This document shows positions 35,401 through 44,014 of a stretch of 64,000 nucleotides of DNA, in pieces. Source of the stretch: Hymenobacter fodinae (GTDB lineage: Bacteria > Bacteroidota > Bacteroidia > Cytophagales > Hymenobacteraceae); assembly GCF_004745825.1 (NCBI RefSeq), contig NZ_SRLA01000001.1:62001-126000 (forward strand). The letters are read 5' to 3'. The position numbers and the translations under genes were made by a program. The notes beneath the pieces are model-generated. The model did no database searches and was not told the origin of the DNA. It saw nothing but the letters and a program-made list of their open reading frames with translations. Numbering within the stretch: the stretch's first letter is position 1; the number at the start of each line of letters is the position of its first letter.

Positions 35401-35558
35401 TTGCGGGTTACTTTCTCCACCAGCTTGGCCCCACCAGCCGTAGCAGCAGGCGCTTTCTGAACCGTGGGTGGCTTGGGAGTAGACTTTTGTTGAGCCATTG
35501 CCGGGTTGAAGGCTAGGGAGAAGCCCAGCCCAAGCAAGAGCAGATGATTACGAGTCAT
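32499..35558 (-). CDS. M16-family (pitrilysin) zinc metallopeptidase
   Basis: A 1019-residue exported protease with two M16 units. A signal peptide MTRNHLLLLGLGFSLAF ends at AMAQQ (ATG at 35558; the frame is open to 35693). The active inverted zinc motif is H105-F-F-E108-H109 (HFFEHMMFQG). The second unit starts about residue 530 and lacks the HxxEH motif, as usual. The last ~70 residues are Lys/Asp rich (GKKEKRKAKKDKDEK). It is likely periplasmic. Relatives degrade peptides; no direct partner is visible. A divergent M28 peptidase gene (35816) shares the intergenic region, so two peptidases may be jointly controlled. Confidence 0.93.
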   Translation of the reverse strand: MTRNHLLLLGLGFSLAFNPAMAQQKSTPKPPTVQKAPAATAGGAKLVEKVTRKGNELVIPYEKYVLPNGLTLIVTEDHSDPLVHVDVTYHVGSAREQIGKSGFAHFFEHMMFQGSDHVGDQQHFKLVTSAGGSLNGSTNLDRTNYYETLPSNQLETGLWLEADRMGFLLDAVSQKKFEIQRSTVKNERGQRVDNAPYGQANEYIIRTLYPYGHPYSWSTIGYLEDLDRSDVNDLKNFFLRWYGPNNATLTVGGDVKTAEVVKMVEKYFGPINRGPAVASQKLAPVKLTQDRYVSYQDNVRFPMLRMVYPTVPNGHPDDVPLAVLAQVIGQGKNSLMYKNLTKPQKAVQATAYSSNNELAGEFSLIALPFPGKTLDSLELTLRKTLKEFETRGVTDEDIQRFKASEEADLINGLSSVNGKVNQLAANQTYFGNPNRLPEDLKRIRAVTKADVQRVYNQYLKGKSAVILSVVPKTGGVQPAKADNYTVSKEGYKAPDYGYEGLKYVKATDTFDRSKQPAAGANPVVQVPAIWQTSLDNGLRVIGTRNQEIPTVTMLMTIRGGHRLEQTMPNKAGIASLTAAMLNEGSQKYTGEQFSSELDKLGSTVRVSAGDDNTTVYVQSLTKNLPATMKLLEERLMHPRFDQADFDRIKKQTLENIANQNTQPVVIADKAYSRLLYGPSNILNVPTSGTAATVSALTLDDVKQFYQQYYAPNVSYLVAVGDVDQNTLTPQLAFLKAWPQKNISLPAGENAPKPDKTRIYFVNKDGAAQSEIRVGYLTPFTYDATGDYYRAYLSNYLLGGAFNSRINLNLREDKGYTYGARSGFSSTRYVGPFTASAGVRADATAASVKEFMKEIQNYRNGVSDEELQFLKSSVGQNDALRYETGQQKAAFLSRLVEYDLPQDYVKQQSQILKNLTKEDVQASAQKYLPADNMYILVVGDRAKSFPGLAELGYEVVELDTEGLPLAASTPMAAPAPAAVTPPADNEKMKIKTKDANGKKEKRKAKKDKDEKADAKSADAK

Positions 35559-35815
35559 TAAATAGGGGAAATAGAGGATGAAGAAAGTTCGTAGCCCGGA
35601 AGTTACGCCGTCAAAGACACAGTAAAAAATAGGAAGATGCAAGTAGTGGCCTAGGCCTATTCCGGGGCAGTGAGCAGCACTAAGCCGCTCCAAATGCTTT
35701 CAACCAAGGGGATGTAATTCCAGCAGATTTTCGGCACCTTGAACCGGAGTGGCCTAGCAACTGCAAATGGGCGCTAGGCCACTCCAGATACTCTACACTT
35801 CTCCCCTACCTGCGT

Positions 35816-37534
35816 ATGCGCGTTCTTTCTTCCGCCGCCCTGGCGGGCCCGGCCCTGCTGCTAGGCCTGTTGGCCGGCTGCCAGGGTAACACCTCCTCAA
35901 CCACTACTGCTGCCGGTACTGCTACTGCTGCCGCCGACACCACCACTGCCTCCCCACCCGACGGCATCACAACGGCCGACATCGGGAACCACATCAAGGT
36001 GCTGGCTTCCGATGAGTTTCAGGGTCGCAAACCCTTCACCGCGGGCGAGGAAAAAGCCACTGCCTATTTAGCCGACGAGTTTAAGAAACTGGGCCTGAAG
36101 CCCGGACCCGATGGCTCTTACTTCCAGAACGTGCCCTTGGTAGAAATTACGGGTACGCCCTCCAGCACCATGCAGGTAACCGGCAAGGGCCAGAACCTGA
36201 CCTTCAACTACAAAACCGACTTCATGGCCTTTACCGAGCGAGAAGTGCCCTCGGTAGCCCTTAAAAACTCCGAACTGGTGTTTGCCGGCTATGGCGTGGT
36301 AGCCCCCGAGTACGGCTGGAACGACTACGCGGGCCTCGACGTGAAGGGCAAAACCGTAGTGGTATTGGTGAATGACCCCGGTAATGCCGGCAATGACACT
36401 ACCATGTTCAAGGGCAAGGCTATGACCTACTACGGCCGTTGGATGTATAAATATGAGGAAGCCGCCCGCCAGGGTGCCGCCGGCCTACTCATTGTGCACG
36501 ACACTAAGCCGGCCGCCTACCCGTGGTCGGTGGTGCAGAGCAGCTACTCCGGCGCCAAGCTGCGCCCCCAAACCGCCGATAAGGGTGCCAGCAAGTGCGC
36601 CATTGAAGGCTGGCTGACCCTCGACGCTACCAAAAAGCTGTTTCAGGCTGCTAACCTTAACTACGACCAGCTCTACGCTGCCGCCAATAAAAAGGGCTTT
36701 AAGGCACAGCCCATAGGTCTGACCCTGAGCGTGAGCGTGCAGAACCAACTGCGCCGCCGCAACTCCAAAAATGTGGTGGCGGTGCTGCCCGGTGCCGCCC
36801 GGGCCAATGAGTACATCATCTACTCGGCGCACTGGGACCACCTCGGCATTGGCCCCGCCATCAACGGCGACTCTATTTACAATGGTGCGGTGGATAACGC
36901 CAGCGGCTGCGCGGCCCTGCTTAGCATTGCCAAAGCCTTCACCAAATTGCCCCAGCCACCCGCCCGCAGCATTGTGTTTCTGGCCGTAACGGGCGAAGAG
37001 CAAGGCCTACTGGGCTCGGGTTACTATGCGGCCCACCCCCTGTTTCCCCTCAACAAAACGGTGGCCGACATCAATATGGATGCTCTCTCCTCCTTCGGGC
37101 CCATGCGCGACCTGACCGTGGTGGGCTACGGCCAGTCAGATCTGGATGACTACGCCCGCGCGGCGGCAAAAGAGCAGGACCGCTACATTCAGCCCGATGC
37201 GCAGTCGGAGAAAGGGTTCTACTACCGCTCCGACCACTTCAACTTTGCCAAGGTGGGCGTACCCTCGCTCTATGCTAGCGGAGCCGCCGACAGCCGGGCC
37301 AAGGGCAAGGACTACATCACGCAGCAGCACGCCGAGTTTGAGGAGAAGCACTACCACCAGCCCTCGGATGAGTATAACCCCAACTGGGACCTGCGGGGTA
37401 TGGAGCAAGATGCCCGCCTGTTGTTTAGGGTAGGGCAGCGTCTCGCTGGAGAAACCACCTTCCCCAACTGGAAGCCCAGTTCCGAGTTCCGGGCTATCCG
37501 GGAGAAGAGCATGGGACAGAAACCGAAGGCTTAG
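35816..37534 (+). CDS. M28-family aminopeptidase, predicted lipoprotein
   Basis: A 572-residue zinc aminopeptidase-like protein. Residues 1-22 are a signal peptide with the lipobox L-A-G-C. A Thr-rich linker follows, and a protease-associated (PA) domain lies at ~105-240 (AGYGVVAPEYGWNDYAGLDVKGKTV). The M28 catalytic domain is at ~330-540: zinc ligands in SAHWDHLG and GAVDNASGCAALL, the catalytic glutamate pair in VTGEEQGLLGS, and the histidine in SDHFNFAKVGVPSLY. Thus it removes N-terminal residues from peptides on the periplasmic or cell-surface side. ATG at 35816 places the lipobox properly. The gene is followed directly by a terminator. Confidence 0.93.
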   Translation: MRVLSSAALAGPALLLGLLAGCQGNTSSTTTAAGTATAAADTTTASPPDGITTADIGNHIKVLASDEFQGRKPFTAGEEKATAYLADEFKKLGLKPGPDGSYFQNVPLVEITGTPSSTMQVTGKGQNLTFNYKTDFMAFTEREVPSVALKNSELVFAGYGVVAPEYGWNDYAGLDVKGKTVVVLVNDPGNAGNDTTMFKGKAMTYYGRWMYKYEEAARQGAAGLLIVHDTKPAAYPWSVVQSSYSGAKLRPQTADKGASKCAIEGWLTLDATKKLFQAANLNYDQLYAAANKKGFKAQPIGLTLSVSVQNQLRRRNSKNVVAVLPGAARANEYIIYSAHWDHLGIGPAINGDSIYNGAVDNASGCAALLSIAKAFTKLPQPPARSIVFLAVTGEEQGLLGSGYYAAHPLFPLNKTVADINMDALSSFGPMRDLTVVGYGQSDLDDYARAAAKEQDRYIQPDAQSEKGFYYRSDHFNFAKVGVPSLYASGAADSRAKGKDYITQQHAEFEEKHYHQPSDEYNPNWDLRGMEQDARLLFRVGQRLAGETTFPNWKPSSEFRAIREKSMGQKPKA

Positions 37535-37554
37535 GATACGGAGAATAACAAACG

Positions 37555-37592
37555 AAAGGGGGCACCGCAAAATAACTTGCGGTGCCCCCTTT
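37555..37592. terminator. Terminator of the M28 gene
   Basis: AAAGGGGGCACCGCAA pairs perfectly with TTGCGGTGCCCCCTTT, 21 bases past the stop. Confidence 0.9.
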
Positions 37593-37687
37593 GTGTTGAG
37601 TTCATGTGAAAATCATCAAGAAGCTGGTATGATAAAGGTCATGTTAGAAAAATTTGCAAGGTGTCTCAAAATGGGATAAGTAAGCCC

Positions 37688-37695
37688 TACCTTTG
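37688..37695 (+). promoter_or_regulatory. -7 promoter element that decides the start of the STAS-like gene
   Basis: TACCTTTG is an exact TAnnTTTG match. Transcription from it would begin near 37702, downstream of the upstream TTG (37693) but before the ATG at 37714, so the ATG is the true start. The -33 box at the usual distance is weak. Confidence 0.48.
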
Positions 37696-37713
37696 CTGCA
37701 ATTGACTTTCCTC

Positions 37714-38121
37714 ATGCAAGCACCCGAAATCGACTATGTGGCTCTCTCCTACCGTCCTGACCTTCGGCTGCTGTTTCTGCGGTGGAAGAGGCCGGCTTCT
37801 CCGGCGGAGCATCGGGCCGGGTATCAAGCTGCTCTTCAACTAGCTCGGAAAGAACAAGCGGGGCGCTGGCTGGTAGACTTGCGTAGTCGAGGACTAGCCG
37901 ACCCAAACGATTTGCAATGGGTATTACGGGAGTTTCGCTCTGATTTTCAGGCTGCCCTGCCCGATACCACCCGCCGACTGGCCTACCTGACCACCCCCTA
38001 CCACGCCGATATTCTGCGGCCCCGCTTATTAGAGCTGGACACTCCGACGGATGGCGGCACTGATATTCGCGTGTTTACCGAGGAGATGCCAGCCCAGCAA
38101 TGGCTTCAATCGGGCAATTAA
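37714..38121 (+). CDS. Small STAS/SpoIIAA-like protein, paralogue of 12078-12485
   Basis: A 135-residue soluble protein, exactly the length of its paralogue at 12078. The strand YRPDLRLLFLRWKRP, helix GYQAALQLARKE, strand GRWLVDLRSRG, a second helix, strand RLAYLTTPYH, and RVFTEEMPAQQWLQS correspond to the STAS-like layout common in this genus. No conserved serine of anti-anti-sigma factors is evident at the tip (DLRSRGLAD is the nearest), so a phospho-switch is not assured. It stands alone between the M28 gene and a convergent glycosyltransferase. Confidence 0.6.
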   Translation: MQAPEIDYVALSYRPDLRLLFLRWKRPASPAEHRAGYQAALQLARKEQAGRWLVDLRSRGLADPNDLQWVLREFRSDFQAALPDTTRRLAYLTTPYHADILRPRLLELDTPTDGGTDIRVFTEEMPAQQWLQSGN

Positions 38122-38149
38122 GCAGAAGGCCCCAGCAGGGCGGAGTGGC

Positions 38150-39247
38150 CTAGCCCTCGGCCCACCGGTAGCGCCGTTCTTTCCACTGAATGTAAGATGG
38201 CCAAACAGTGTAGACCAAGGCTGCTACCGACATGACCAGTAGATAGAACTCGTAAAAAAACACCACCTGCCACGACTCGCGCCGACCAGCCTGCCGGAGT
38301 GTAATGGTCAGGAACAGCGTCTGGCATAGCACCTTAGCGGCATATAGCAACGCAATAGTGGTGTAGGGCAGCAAGCCCGGCCACCCTAGTATAGTGTAGA
38401 AAAAGCCGTAGGAGCTGAACAACACCGTAAGTTGCCAGGGCAACCGGCTGGCACCCTTCATCCAGCGTTTGCGCTGTTGCAGTAGGTGGCGCACTGTAGG
38501 CTGCGGTACTGATACGCCCAGCGCACTCGGAGAAATGATGTTGCGGAAGCCCCACCCCTGGCCTACAATCTGCTCGAACAGCTGCAGGTCCTCCGTGATG
38601 CTAAACGCCAGCGCCTCGTACCCCCCAATCGACTCATAAGCAGCCCGGGTCACGAGCATGTTGTTGCCCACCGCTGTAATGGGCAGGCCTAGGTCAGTAA
38701 GCACCCGAATCAGGCTCAAGCCAAACAGCCAATCGAGCCCTTGCAGGCGCCCAAAAAGGTTGCCGTCGGCGGTGGTGATGCCCGTTACAACGCCTACGCC
38801 CTCGGGCGCGGCCGCCAGCATCGTCTGCACCCAATTGGGCGCCAGGGCCATATCGGCATCAGTGAAGAGGAAGTAGTCGGTGGTAGCGGCGCGGCAGAGG
38901 TGGGCCAGCACATTGCTTTTGCCTTTAGAAGTGCCCAGTCGGTGCCGGATGGGCAACAGCCGGAACTGAGGTTTATCCTTGATGAAAGCCTCCACCACCG
39001 CCATGGTATTGTCGGTAGAAGCATCGTCGCCGATCAGGATTTCCAACTGCTCCGGTGGGTAGTTCAGCTGCGTGAGGGCCTGCAGGCAGCGCTCAATGGT
39101 AGCTTCTTCGTTGCGGGCAGCAATCAGGATGCTCACGCGGGGCCGGGCGCCAGTGTCTTGTAGGGCGGGGCGAGGCAGCACCAGCAAGAGCAACATCAGC
39201 AAGAATAACCCGAAAAATACGCCGAAGAAGATAACCGGAAATACCAT
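38150..39247 (-). CDS. Family 2 glycosyltransferase, membrane-bound
   Basis: A 365-residue processive-type GT2. An N-terminal membrane helix (residues 3-25) is followed by the nucleotide-sugar domain: VSILIAARNEEATIERCL, GDDASTDNT, the DxD motif in FTDADMALAP, and later EDLQLFEQI and QRKRWMKGA, the Q/RxxRW signature. Three or four membrane helices close the chain. It would elongate or attach a surface polysaccharide or glycolipid. No other polysaccharide gene is next to it. The stop TAG is inside GGCTAGGCCAC, 28 bases from the convergent STAS-like gene. Confidence 0.9.
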   Translation of the reverse strand: MVFPVIFFGVFFGLFLLMLLLLVLPRPALQDTGARPRVSILIAARNEEATIERCLQALTQLNYPPEQLEILIGDDASTDNTMAVVEAFIKDKPQFRLLPIRHRLGTSKGKSNVLAHLCRAATTDYFLFTDADMALAPNWVQTMLAAAPEGVGVVTGITTADGNLFGRLQGLDWLFGLSLIRVLTDLGLPITAVGNNMLVTRAAYESIGGYEALAFSITEDLQLFEQIVGQGWGFRNIISPSALGVSVPQPTVRHLLQQRKRWMKGASRLPWQLTVLFSSYGFFYTILGWPGLLPYTTIALLYAAKVLCQTLFLTITLRQAGRRESWQVVFFYEFYLLVMSVAALVYTVWPSYIQWKERRYRWAEG

Positions 39248-39390
39248 ACGCTGCCTGTCAGAATGATAGGCCGCCCCATCGGCTGAGGGCTAAGGTGCGG
39301 CGCTGATTGTCTATGGAATACGGCCCGCGCGCTAATTGGTAGAAAGGGGTAAATGCTTATTTTACTATAAGCCACCTCGTAGAAATACGG

Positions 39391-39455
39391 ACAGGCCTAG
39401 AATGAAACACGCCCCTTCCACCAAAGCAGAAGGAGCGTGTTTCATTCTAGGCCTG
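39391..39455. terminator. Long perfect hairpin downstream of the sugar symporter gene
   Basis: Arms of about 28 bases (ACAGGCCTAGAATGAAACAC and its complement) with a short loop, 14 bases past the stop at 39469. It carries two copies of the GGCCTAG motif in its arms, the longest simple hairpin in the window. Its role as terminator is inferred from its position. Confidence 0.75.
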
Positions 39456-39468
39456 TTTCAGTAGGAGC

Positions 39469-41085
39469 TTACATTTTGGGTACAACTGCGGTTGGGGTGT
39501 CGTAGCCGGGCGAGTCGGTTATCTGAGCGCCAGGTTTTACATCGTCGTTGTCTTTCACCCAGAGGGTCAGGAGGCCCGCCAAGATCATGGAGCCCCCGCC
39601 CAGCACCAACGTATTCAGGGTATTGCCTTGGAACACGTTTACGGTGAAGTAGCCCAGGATGGTAGCGGCCACAATCTGCGGAATTACGATGAAGAAGTTG
39701 AATACGCCCATGTAGTAGCCCATCCGGTTGGCGGGCAAGGAGCCGGCCAGAATAGCGTAGGGCATTGAGAGGATACTAGCCCAGGCAATACCCACCAGCC
39801 CCATCGATACAATGATAAAATCGGGGTTAGTGATGAATTTGAGCGACACAAGGCCTAGGCCACCTAGCAGCAGGCAGAGCATGTGCGTGCGGCGGCGGCT
39901 GGTACGGGCCGCTATTAGCGGAATAATAAACGCAAAGACGGCTGCTACCCCGTTGCGCACCGAAGAGCACAAGCTCAACCAGTCGGCGCCATCATTGTAC
40001 TCTTGCTGCACGCGCTTGGCCGTGGCCTTTTCCTGCTCGGTCAGCTGCCCCTTGTTCAGGGCGTAATTAGCCATGTTCAAGCTGATGACCTTATCGGTTC
40101 TGCTAGCCTGAAACTGATCAATTTCGGCTACGTCGCGCTTCAAACCGTCCAGCTCTTTAGCGTTAGCATTATCAGACGGAGCGCCGGTAATCTGGGCCTT
40201 TAGCTTCTGGTACAAGGGCGCGTCTACGCGCATGTTGTAAATGTTGCTAGTCACGGCGTTAGTGGCGTAAATCCACATTGAGAACAGCGCAAACCAAGTG
40301 AAAAACTGCACTATGGCCAGCTGGCGCATGGCCGCCGGCATGTGGAAGATGCCCGTGAACGACTCGCGCAGCCCATCCCACATACCCACCTTGGCGTTTT
40401 CGGCCCGGAACGCTTCCATGTCCTCGGGTGGCGTCTCGTCGCTGGTAACTACCGTGTAAATAACCGAGCTGAGGAAAGCCGCCGCGCCCACGTAAAAGGC
40501 CCACTTCACTGAGGGCGGAATCTCGCCGGCTGGGGCCGTATTGCTCATGCCCAGCCAGTTGGTAAACACCCAAGGCAGCAAAGCCGCCACCACCGAGCCC
40601 ACCCCAATAAAGAAGCTCTGCATGGCAAAGCCCGACGTGCGCTGCTCCGAAGGCAGCTTGTCGCCGACGAAGGCGCGGAAGGGCTCCATGGAAATGTTGA
40701 TGCTGGCATCCATAATCCAGAGCATGCCGCCCGCCATCCACAGCGCCGAGGAGTTGGGCATCACCAGCAAAGCTAGCGAAGCCAGAATGGCCCCAATCAG
40801 GAAAAACGGCCGGCGCCGGCCAAAGCGTGGGCTCCAGGTCCGGTCGGAGAGGTAACCGATGATGGGCTGCACCAGTAGGCCAGTCACCGGCGCGGCAATC
40901 CATAGAATCGGAATATCATCCTTGTTGGCGCCCAGGGTTTCGAAGATGCGGCTAACGTTGGAGTTCTGCAGCTCAAAGCCAAACTGGATGCCCAGGAAGC
41001 CAAAGCTCATATTCCAGATTTGCCAGAAGCTCAGGCGGGGTTTTTCGCGGGTGCTGGTGGAAGCCGCCGCTACACGGGTTGCCAT
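39469..41085 (-). CDS. SLC45/GPH-type sugar:cation symporter (MFS), probable maltodextrin/maltose importer
   Basis: A 538-residue, 12-helix inner-membrane protein. The first helix pair, FGFLGIQFGFELQNSNVSRIFETLGA, the loop GYLSDRTWSPRFGRRRPFFLIGA and DKLPSEQRTSGFAMQSF are typical of the SLC45/sucrose-maltose branch of MFS symporters. A cytoplasmic-to-periplasmic insertion of ~90 hydrophilic residues lies at ~270-360. Because it lies beside two alpha-amylase-family genes and a GT35 gene, maltose or maltodextrin is the likely cargo. No SusC/SusD pair is present, so outer-membrane uptake must use another locus. Confidence 0.85.
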   Translation of the reverse strand: MATRVAAASTSTREKPRLSFWQIWNMSFGFLGIQFGFELQNSNVSRIFETLGANKDDIPILWIAAPVTGLLVQPIIGYLSDRTWSPRFGRRRPFFLIGAILASLALLVMPNSSALWMAGGMLWIMDASINISMEPFRAFVGDKLPSEQRTSGFAMQSFFIGVGSVVAALLPWVFTNWLGMSNTAPAGEIPPSVKWAFYVGAAAFLSSVIYTVVTSDETPPEDMEAFRAENAKVGMWDGLRESFTGIFHMPAAMRQLAIVQFFTWFALFSMWIYATNAVTSNIYNMRVDAPLYQKLKAQITGAPSDNANAKELDGLKRDVAEIDQFQASRTDKVISLNMANYALNKGQLTEQEKATAKRVQQEYNDGADWLSLCSSVRNGVAAVFAFIIPLIAARTSRRRTHMLCLLLGGLGLVSLKFITNPDFIIVSMGLVGIAWASILSMPYAILAGSLPANRMGYYMGVFNFFIVIPQIVAATILGYFTVNVFQGNTLNTLVLGGGSMILAGLLTLWVKDNDDVKPGAQITDSPGYDTPTAVVPKM

Positions 41086-41237
41086 GTGGTGGGAAGTGGT
41101 AAGGGGTGAGGTGATGGGATAATGAGGTGGCCTAGGCCAGTGAAGATGTAGGAGGTACTGGCACGTCAGCCCGCAGTTCGTATTGCTCAGGATAGCGTGC
41201 TGGAGCGTTTCACCTTAGCACATCCTCACCTCATCAC

Positions 41238-43073
41238 TTATTTAGCGTTGATTTCGAAGATGTAGGCGCTTTGTGGGGCCAGGGTCACGTTCAAGGCCTG
41301 CACAGTGGGAGCCTGGTTGAGAATGTCCGTGTAGGTGTAGAACTGATTGGGGTTGAGGCCCATAAGCTGCATCACGTTGGGCGGGATGCGCAGGGTAGAT
41401 TTGTAGGTTTTGTCGGGGCTGAAGTTGGCCACGATGAGCAGCTTCTGCTTGTCGGTGTAGCGCACGTAGCTGTACACCTGGCGCTGGTTGTACTGCTGAT
41501 CGAGGTTATTAGCGTCCTGTAGCTCGTAGAACTTGCCGCGCCGAATGGCGTCGCTCTGGCTGGTGAGCGTGAGCAGGCGGGTGTAGAAGTCGTGGAGCTG
41601 CTTCTGGTCGGCATTGAGCTTGCCGCCATCGAACTTGCCGCCGTTCATCCACTTCTGGTGCTCCGGCACGCCCCAATAGTCGAAGATGGTAGTGCGACCA
41701 TCCTCGCTGGAGAAGCCCTCGGCACCGTGCGCCGGCTCGCCCACGTGCTGCCCAAAGTACAGCATCACCGGGCCCGTGGCCAGCGTGGCCGAAACCGTCA
41801 TGGCCGGAATGGCGGCGCGGGGGTTGCCGGCAAAGTCTTTGGAGGCAATGCGCTGCTCGTCGTGGTTTTCCAAAAAGCGCAGCATGTGGCCCGCGAAGCC
41901 CCGGCTTTCTTCACTCCACACCTTGGTAATGTCTTCGGTGGTGCCCTCCCCGCGCATGAGGCGGCGCAGGCCATCGTAGAGGCCTACCTTGTCGTAGAGG
42001 TAATCGAAGTGACCCTGCTCAATGTACATTTTGTACGTCTTGGCGTCGTAGGCCTCGCCAATGAAGATGAGGTCGGGCTTGATTTTCTTGAGCTCTGGAA
42101 TCACCCAGGCCCAGAATTCTACGGGTACCATCTCGGCCATATCGCACCGGAAGCCATCCACGTTCTTCTTGGTCCAGAAGATGAGGATGTCGCGCATTTT
42201 CAGCCACGTATCTGGCGTGGGCGAGAAATGCTTGGCGCGGCCATTCTGGTAATCAACCCCGTAGTTGAGCTTGATGGTCTCGAACCAGTCGTCGACTTTG
42301 GGTGCCTCCGAAAACACATCGTTGCCGGTGGCTTTGGCGGGCACTTCTTGAAACTTTTTGTCCTCGCGGGGGCCGGTGAGGGGGCCTAGCGGGTTGTAGC
42401 CGGCCGGCACCACAAAGCTCTTGCCGGGCAAGTAGTAGAAGTTGTTGTTGGGCGCGAAGGCCTTAGTCTTGTCGTCCTTCTGCCCCAAGTCTACCACGCC
42501 CGCCGGGTGGGCATCCGACTTATAGGTGCGGGCTACGTGGTTAGGAATGAAGTCGATGAGCACCTTCATGTCGTTGTCGTGGGTCCGCTTTACCAGGGCC
42601 TCAAACTCCTGCATGCGGTTCTTCACGTTCACGGCCAGGTCAGGGTCTACATCGTAGTAGTCCTTCACGGCGTAGGGCGAGCCGGCCCGGCCCTTTACCA
42701 CGTCGGCATCATCGAGGGCAATGCCGTCTTTGGTATAGTTAGTCATGGTGGCGTGCTCTAGCACGCCGGTAAACCACACGTGGCTCACGCCCATCTTCTT
42801 GATGGCCTGCAGCGCGGTGGTGTTGATATCGTTGAACTTTCCAACCCCATTTTCCTGGAGCGTACCGTAGTGCTTGTTCACGGCCGTTTTGTTGCCGAAC
42901 AGGCGCGTCATCATCTGGTAAATTACCAGCTTATGGTCCTGGGGTACTTCGTCGGTGGTGTTGGGGTCCGAGCTGGAAATGGTTTCTGCCACGGGAGCTG
43001 GGGGTTGCTGATAGAAAGAAAAAGAAGCGAGTCCTAGGGAAAGGACGGCAACCGGCAGTACCAGGTTTTTCAT
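41238..43073 (-). CDS. Exported alpha-amylase (GH13)
   Basis: A 611-residue glycoside hydrolase with a signal peptide (residues 1-20). The (beta/alpha)8 barrel has the GH13 regions: region I DFIPNHV at 174-180, region II DGFRCDMAEM with nucleophile D311, region III FIGEAYD with acid/base E340, and region IV FLENHDEQ with D405. A long insertion between regions I and II (residues ~190-265) is Gly/Pro-rich. It should degrade starch or maltodextrin in the periplasm or outside. It is 152 bases from the symporter gene, in the same orientation. The exact bond specificity cannot be read here. Confidence 0.93.
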   Translation of the reverse strand: MKNLVLPVAVLSLGLASFSFYQQPPAPVAETISSSDPNTTDEVPQDHKLVIYQMMTRLFGNKTAVNKHYGTLQENGVGKFNDINTTALQAIKKMGVSHVWFTGVLEHATMTNYTKDGIALDDADVVKGRAGSPYAVKDYYDVDPDLAVNVKNRMQEFEALVKRTHDNDMKVLIDFIPNHVARTYKSDAHPAGVVDLGQKDDKTKAFAPNNNFYYLPGKSFVVPAGYNPLGPLTGPREDKKFQEVPAKATGNDVFSEAPKVDDWFETIKLNYGVDYQNGRAKHFSPTPDTWLKMRDILIFWTKKNVDGFRCDMAEMVPVEFWAWVIPELKKIKPDLIFIGEAYDAKTYKMYIEQGHFDYLYDKVGLYDGLRRLMRGEGTTEDITKVWSEESRGFAGHMLRFLENHDEQRIASKDFAGNPRAAIPAMTVSATLATGPVMLYFGQHVGEPAHGAEGFSSEDGRTTIFDYWGVPEHQKWMNGGKFDGGKLNADQKQLHDFYTRLLTLTSQSDAIRRGKFYELQDANNLDQQYNQRQVYSYVRYTDKQKLLIVANFSPDKTYKSTLRIPPNVMQLMGLNPNQFYTYTDILNQAPTVQALNVTLAPQSAYIFEINAK

Positions 43074-43210
43074 AGGCAGACAATATAGGGAAAAGGGGAA
43101 GTGGTGAAGTTGCGGAAGGATGAGCTTACTGAGCTACTGGCCTAGGGAATACTAACTGTTCTGTCTAGGCCACTAGCGCAGCAGATTCACCGCTTCACCA
43201 CCTCAGCATT

Positions 43211-43918
43211 TCACCATTCTTGGGTAAGGGGGTGAATCATCAGTTCATCTACTACCACGTGGGGCGGCGCTTCCAGCACGTAGCGCACTGCCTGGGCAAT
43301 ATCAGAGGGCTTGAGGTGGGTCTTTTCGAGTTCGGGCGAGCCGGGGTGGGAGTCGTTGAAGTAGGTGTCCACCATGCCGGGGTAAATGGTGCTCACCTTT
43401 ACGCCGTGGGGCCGCAGCTCCTTGCGCAAAGAGCCCAGCATGGCATCCTGAGCGTACTTGCTGGCCCCATAGATGGTGCCATGCTCGAAAGTGCGCTTGC
43501 TTACATCGGAGGCAATACCCACAATGTGGCCCCGGCCCTGGGCTTTGAGGTGAGGTACCATTGCCTTGCACATCAGGAAGGTGCCCTTCACATTCACGTC
43601 AAAAATTCGGTCCCACTCGGCGGCCTCAAAGTTTTCGAGCAGGTTGAAGGAACCTACGCCAGCGTTGCACACCAGAATATCGAGGCGGCCAAAGCGGCTC
43701 AGGGCTTCATCTACCACGTTTTGGGCGTCATCGGCATCGGCCACGTCGGCCGGAATGGCTAAGCCCTGGGTTTTAGCGTTGAGCTCTTCCAGTTCCTCGG
43801 CGCTGCGGGCTACAGATACCACTTTGGCGCCTTGCAGGGCCAGCAGCAGGGCAATGGCTTTCCCGATGCCGCGGCTGGCACCCGTTACAATGGCTACTTG
43901 GTCGGTCAGGTCGGTCAT
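43211..43918 (-). CDS. Short-chain dehydrogenase/reductase (3-ketoacyl-ACP reductase-like)
   Basis: A 235-residue NAD(P)-dependent SDR. The nucleotide-binding motif TGASRGIG is at residues 12-19, NAGVGSF in the middle, and the catalytic Tyr-Lys in IYGASKYAQ. The C-terminal stretch EAPPHVVVDELMIHPLTQEW is seen in ketoacyl-reductase-like and YdfG-like members. It lies between two amylase genes but need not take part in the same pathway. The gaps of ~100 bases make co-transcription possible. Confidence 0.93.
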   Translation of the reverse strand: MTDLTDQVAIVTGASRGIGKAIALLLALQGAKVVSVARSAEELEELNAKTQGLAIPADVADADDAQNVVDEALSRFGRLDILVCNAGVGSFNLLENFEAAEWDRIFDVNVKGTFLMCKAMVPHLKAQGRGHIVGIASDVSKRTFEHGTIYGASKYAQDAMLGSLRKELRPHGVKVSTIYPGMVDTYFNDSHPGSPELEKTHLKPSDIAQAVRYVLEAPPHVVVDELMIHPLTQEW

Positions 43919-43977
43919 AAGAATCAGGCTTAGTGGGCTTATGCTGAAAAAGCAACCAGTGCTATCCGCATAAGTTA

Positions 43978-44009
43978 CGAGGGACTGCGGAGGTTCCCGC
44001 AGTCCCTCG
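43978..44009. terminator. Terminator of the neopullulanase-like gene
   Basis: A perfect stem CGAGGGACTGCGG...CCGCAGTCCCTCG just past the stop at 44015. Confidence 0.8.
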
Positions 44010-44014
44010 ATAGA

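Noticed and set aside
37693..37713. TTG start upstream of the STAS-like gene
   Set aside because: It overlaps the -7 promoter element TACCTTTG; ATG at 37714 gives the same length as the paralogue.
41238..43073. GH13 gene considered as alpha-glucosidase or trehalose synthase
   Set aside because: The exported signal peptide and the region II/III text fit amylase-type enzymes better, but specificity within GH13 remains open.
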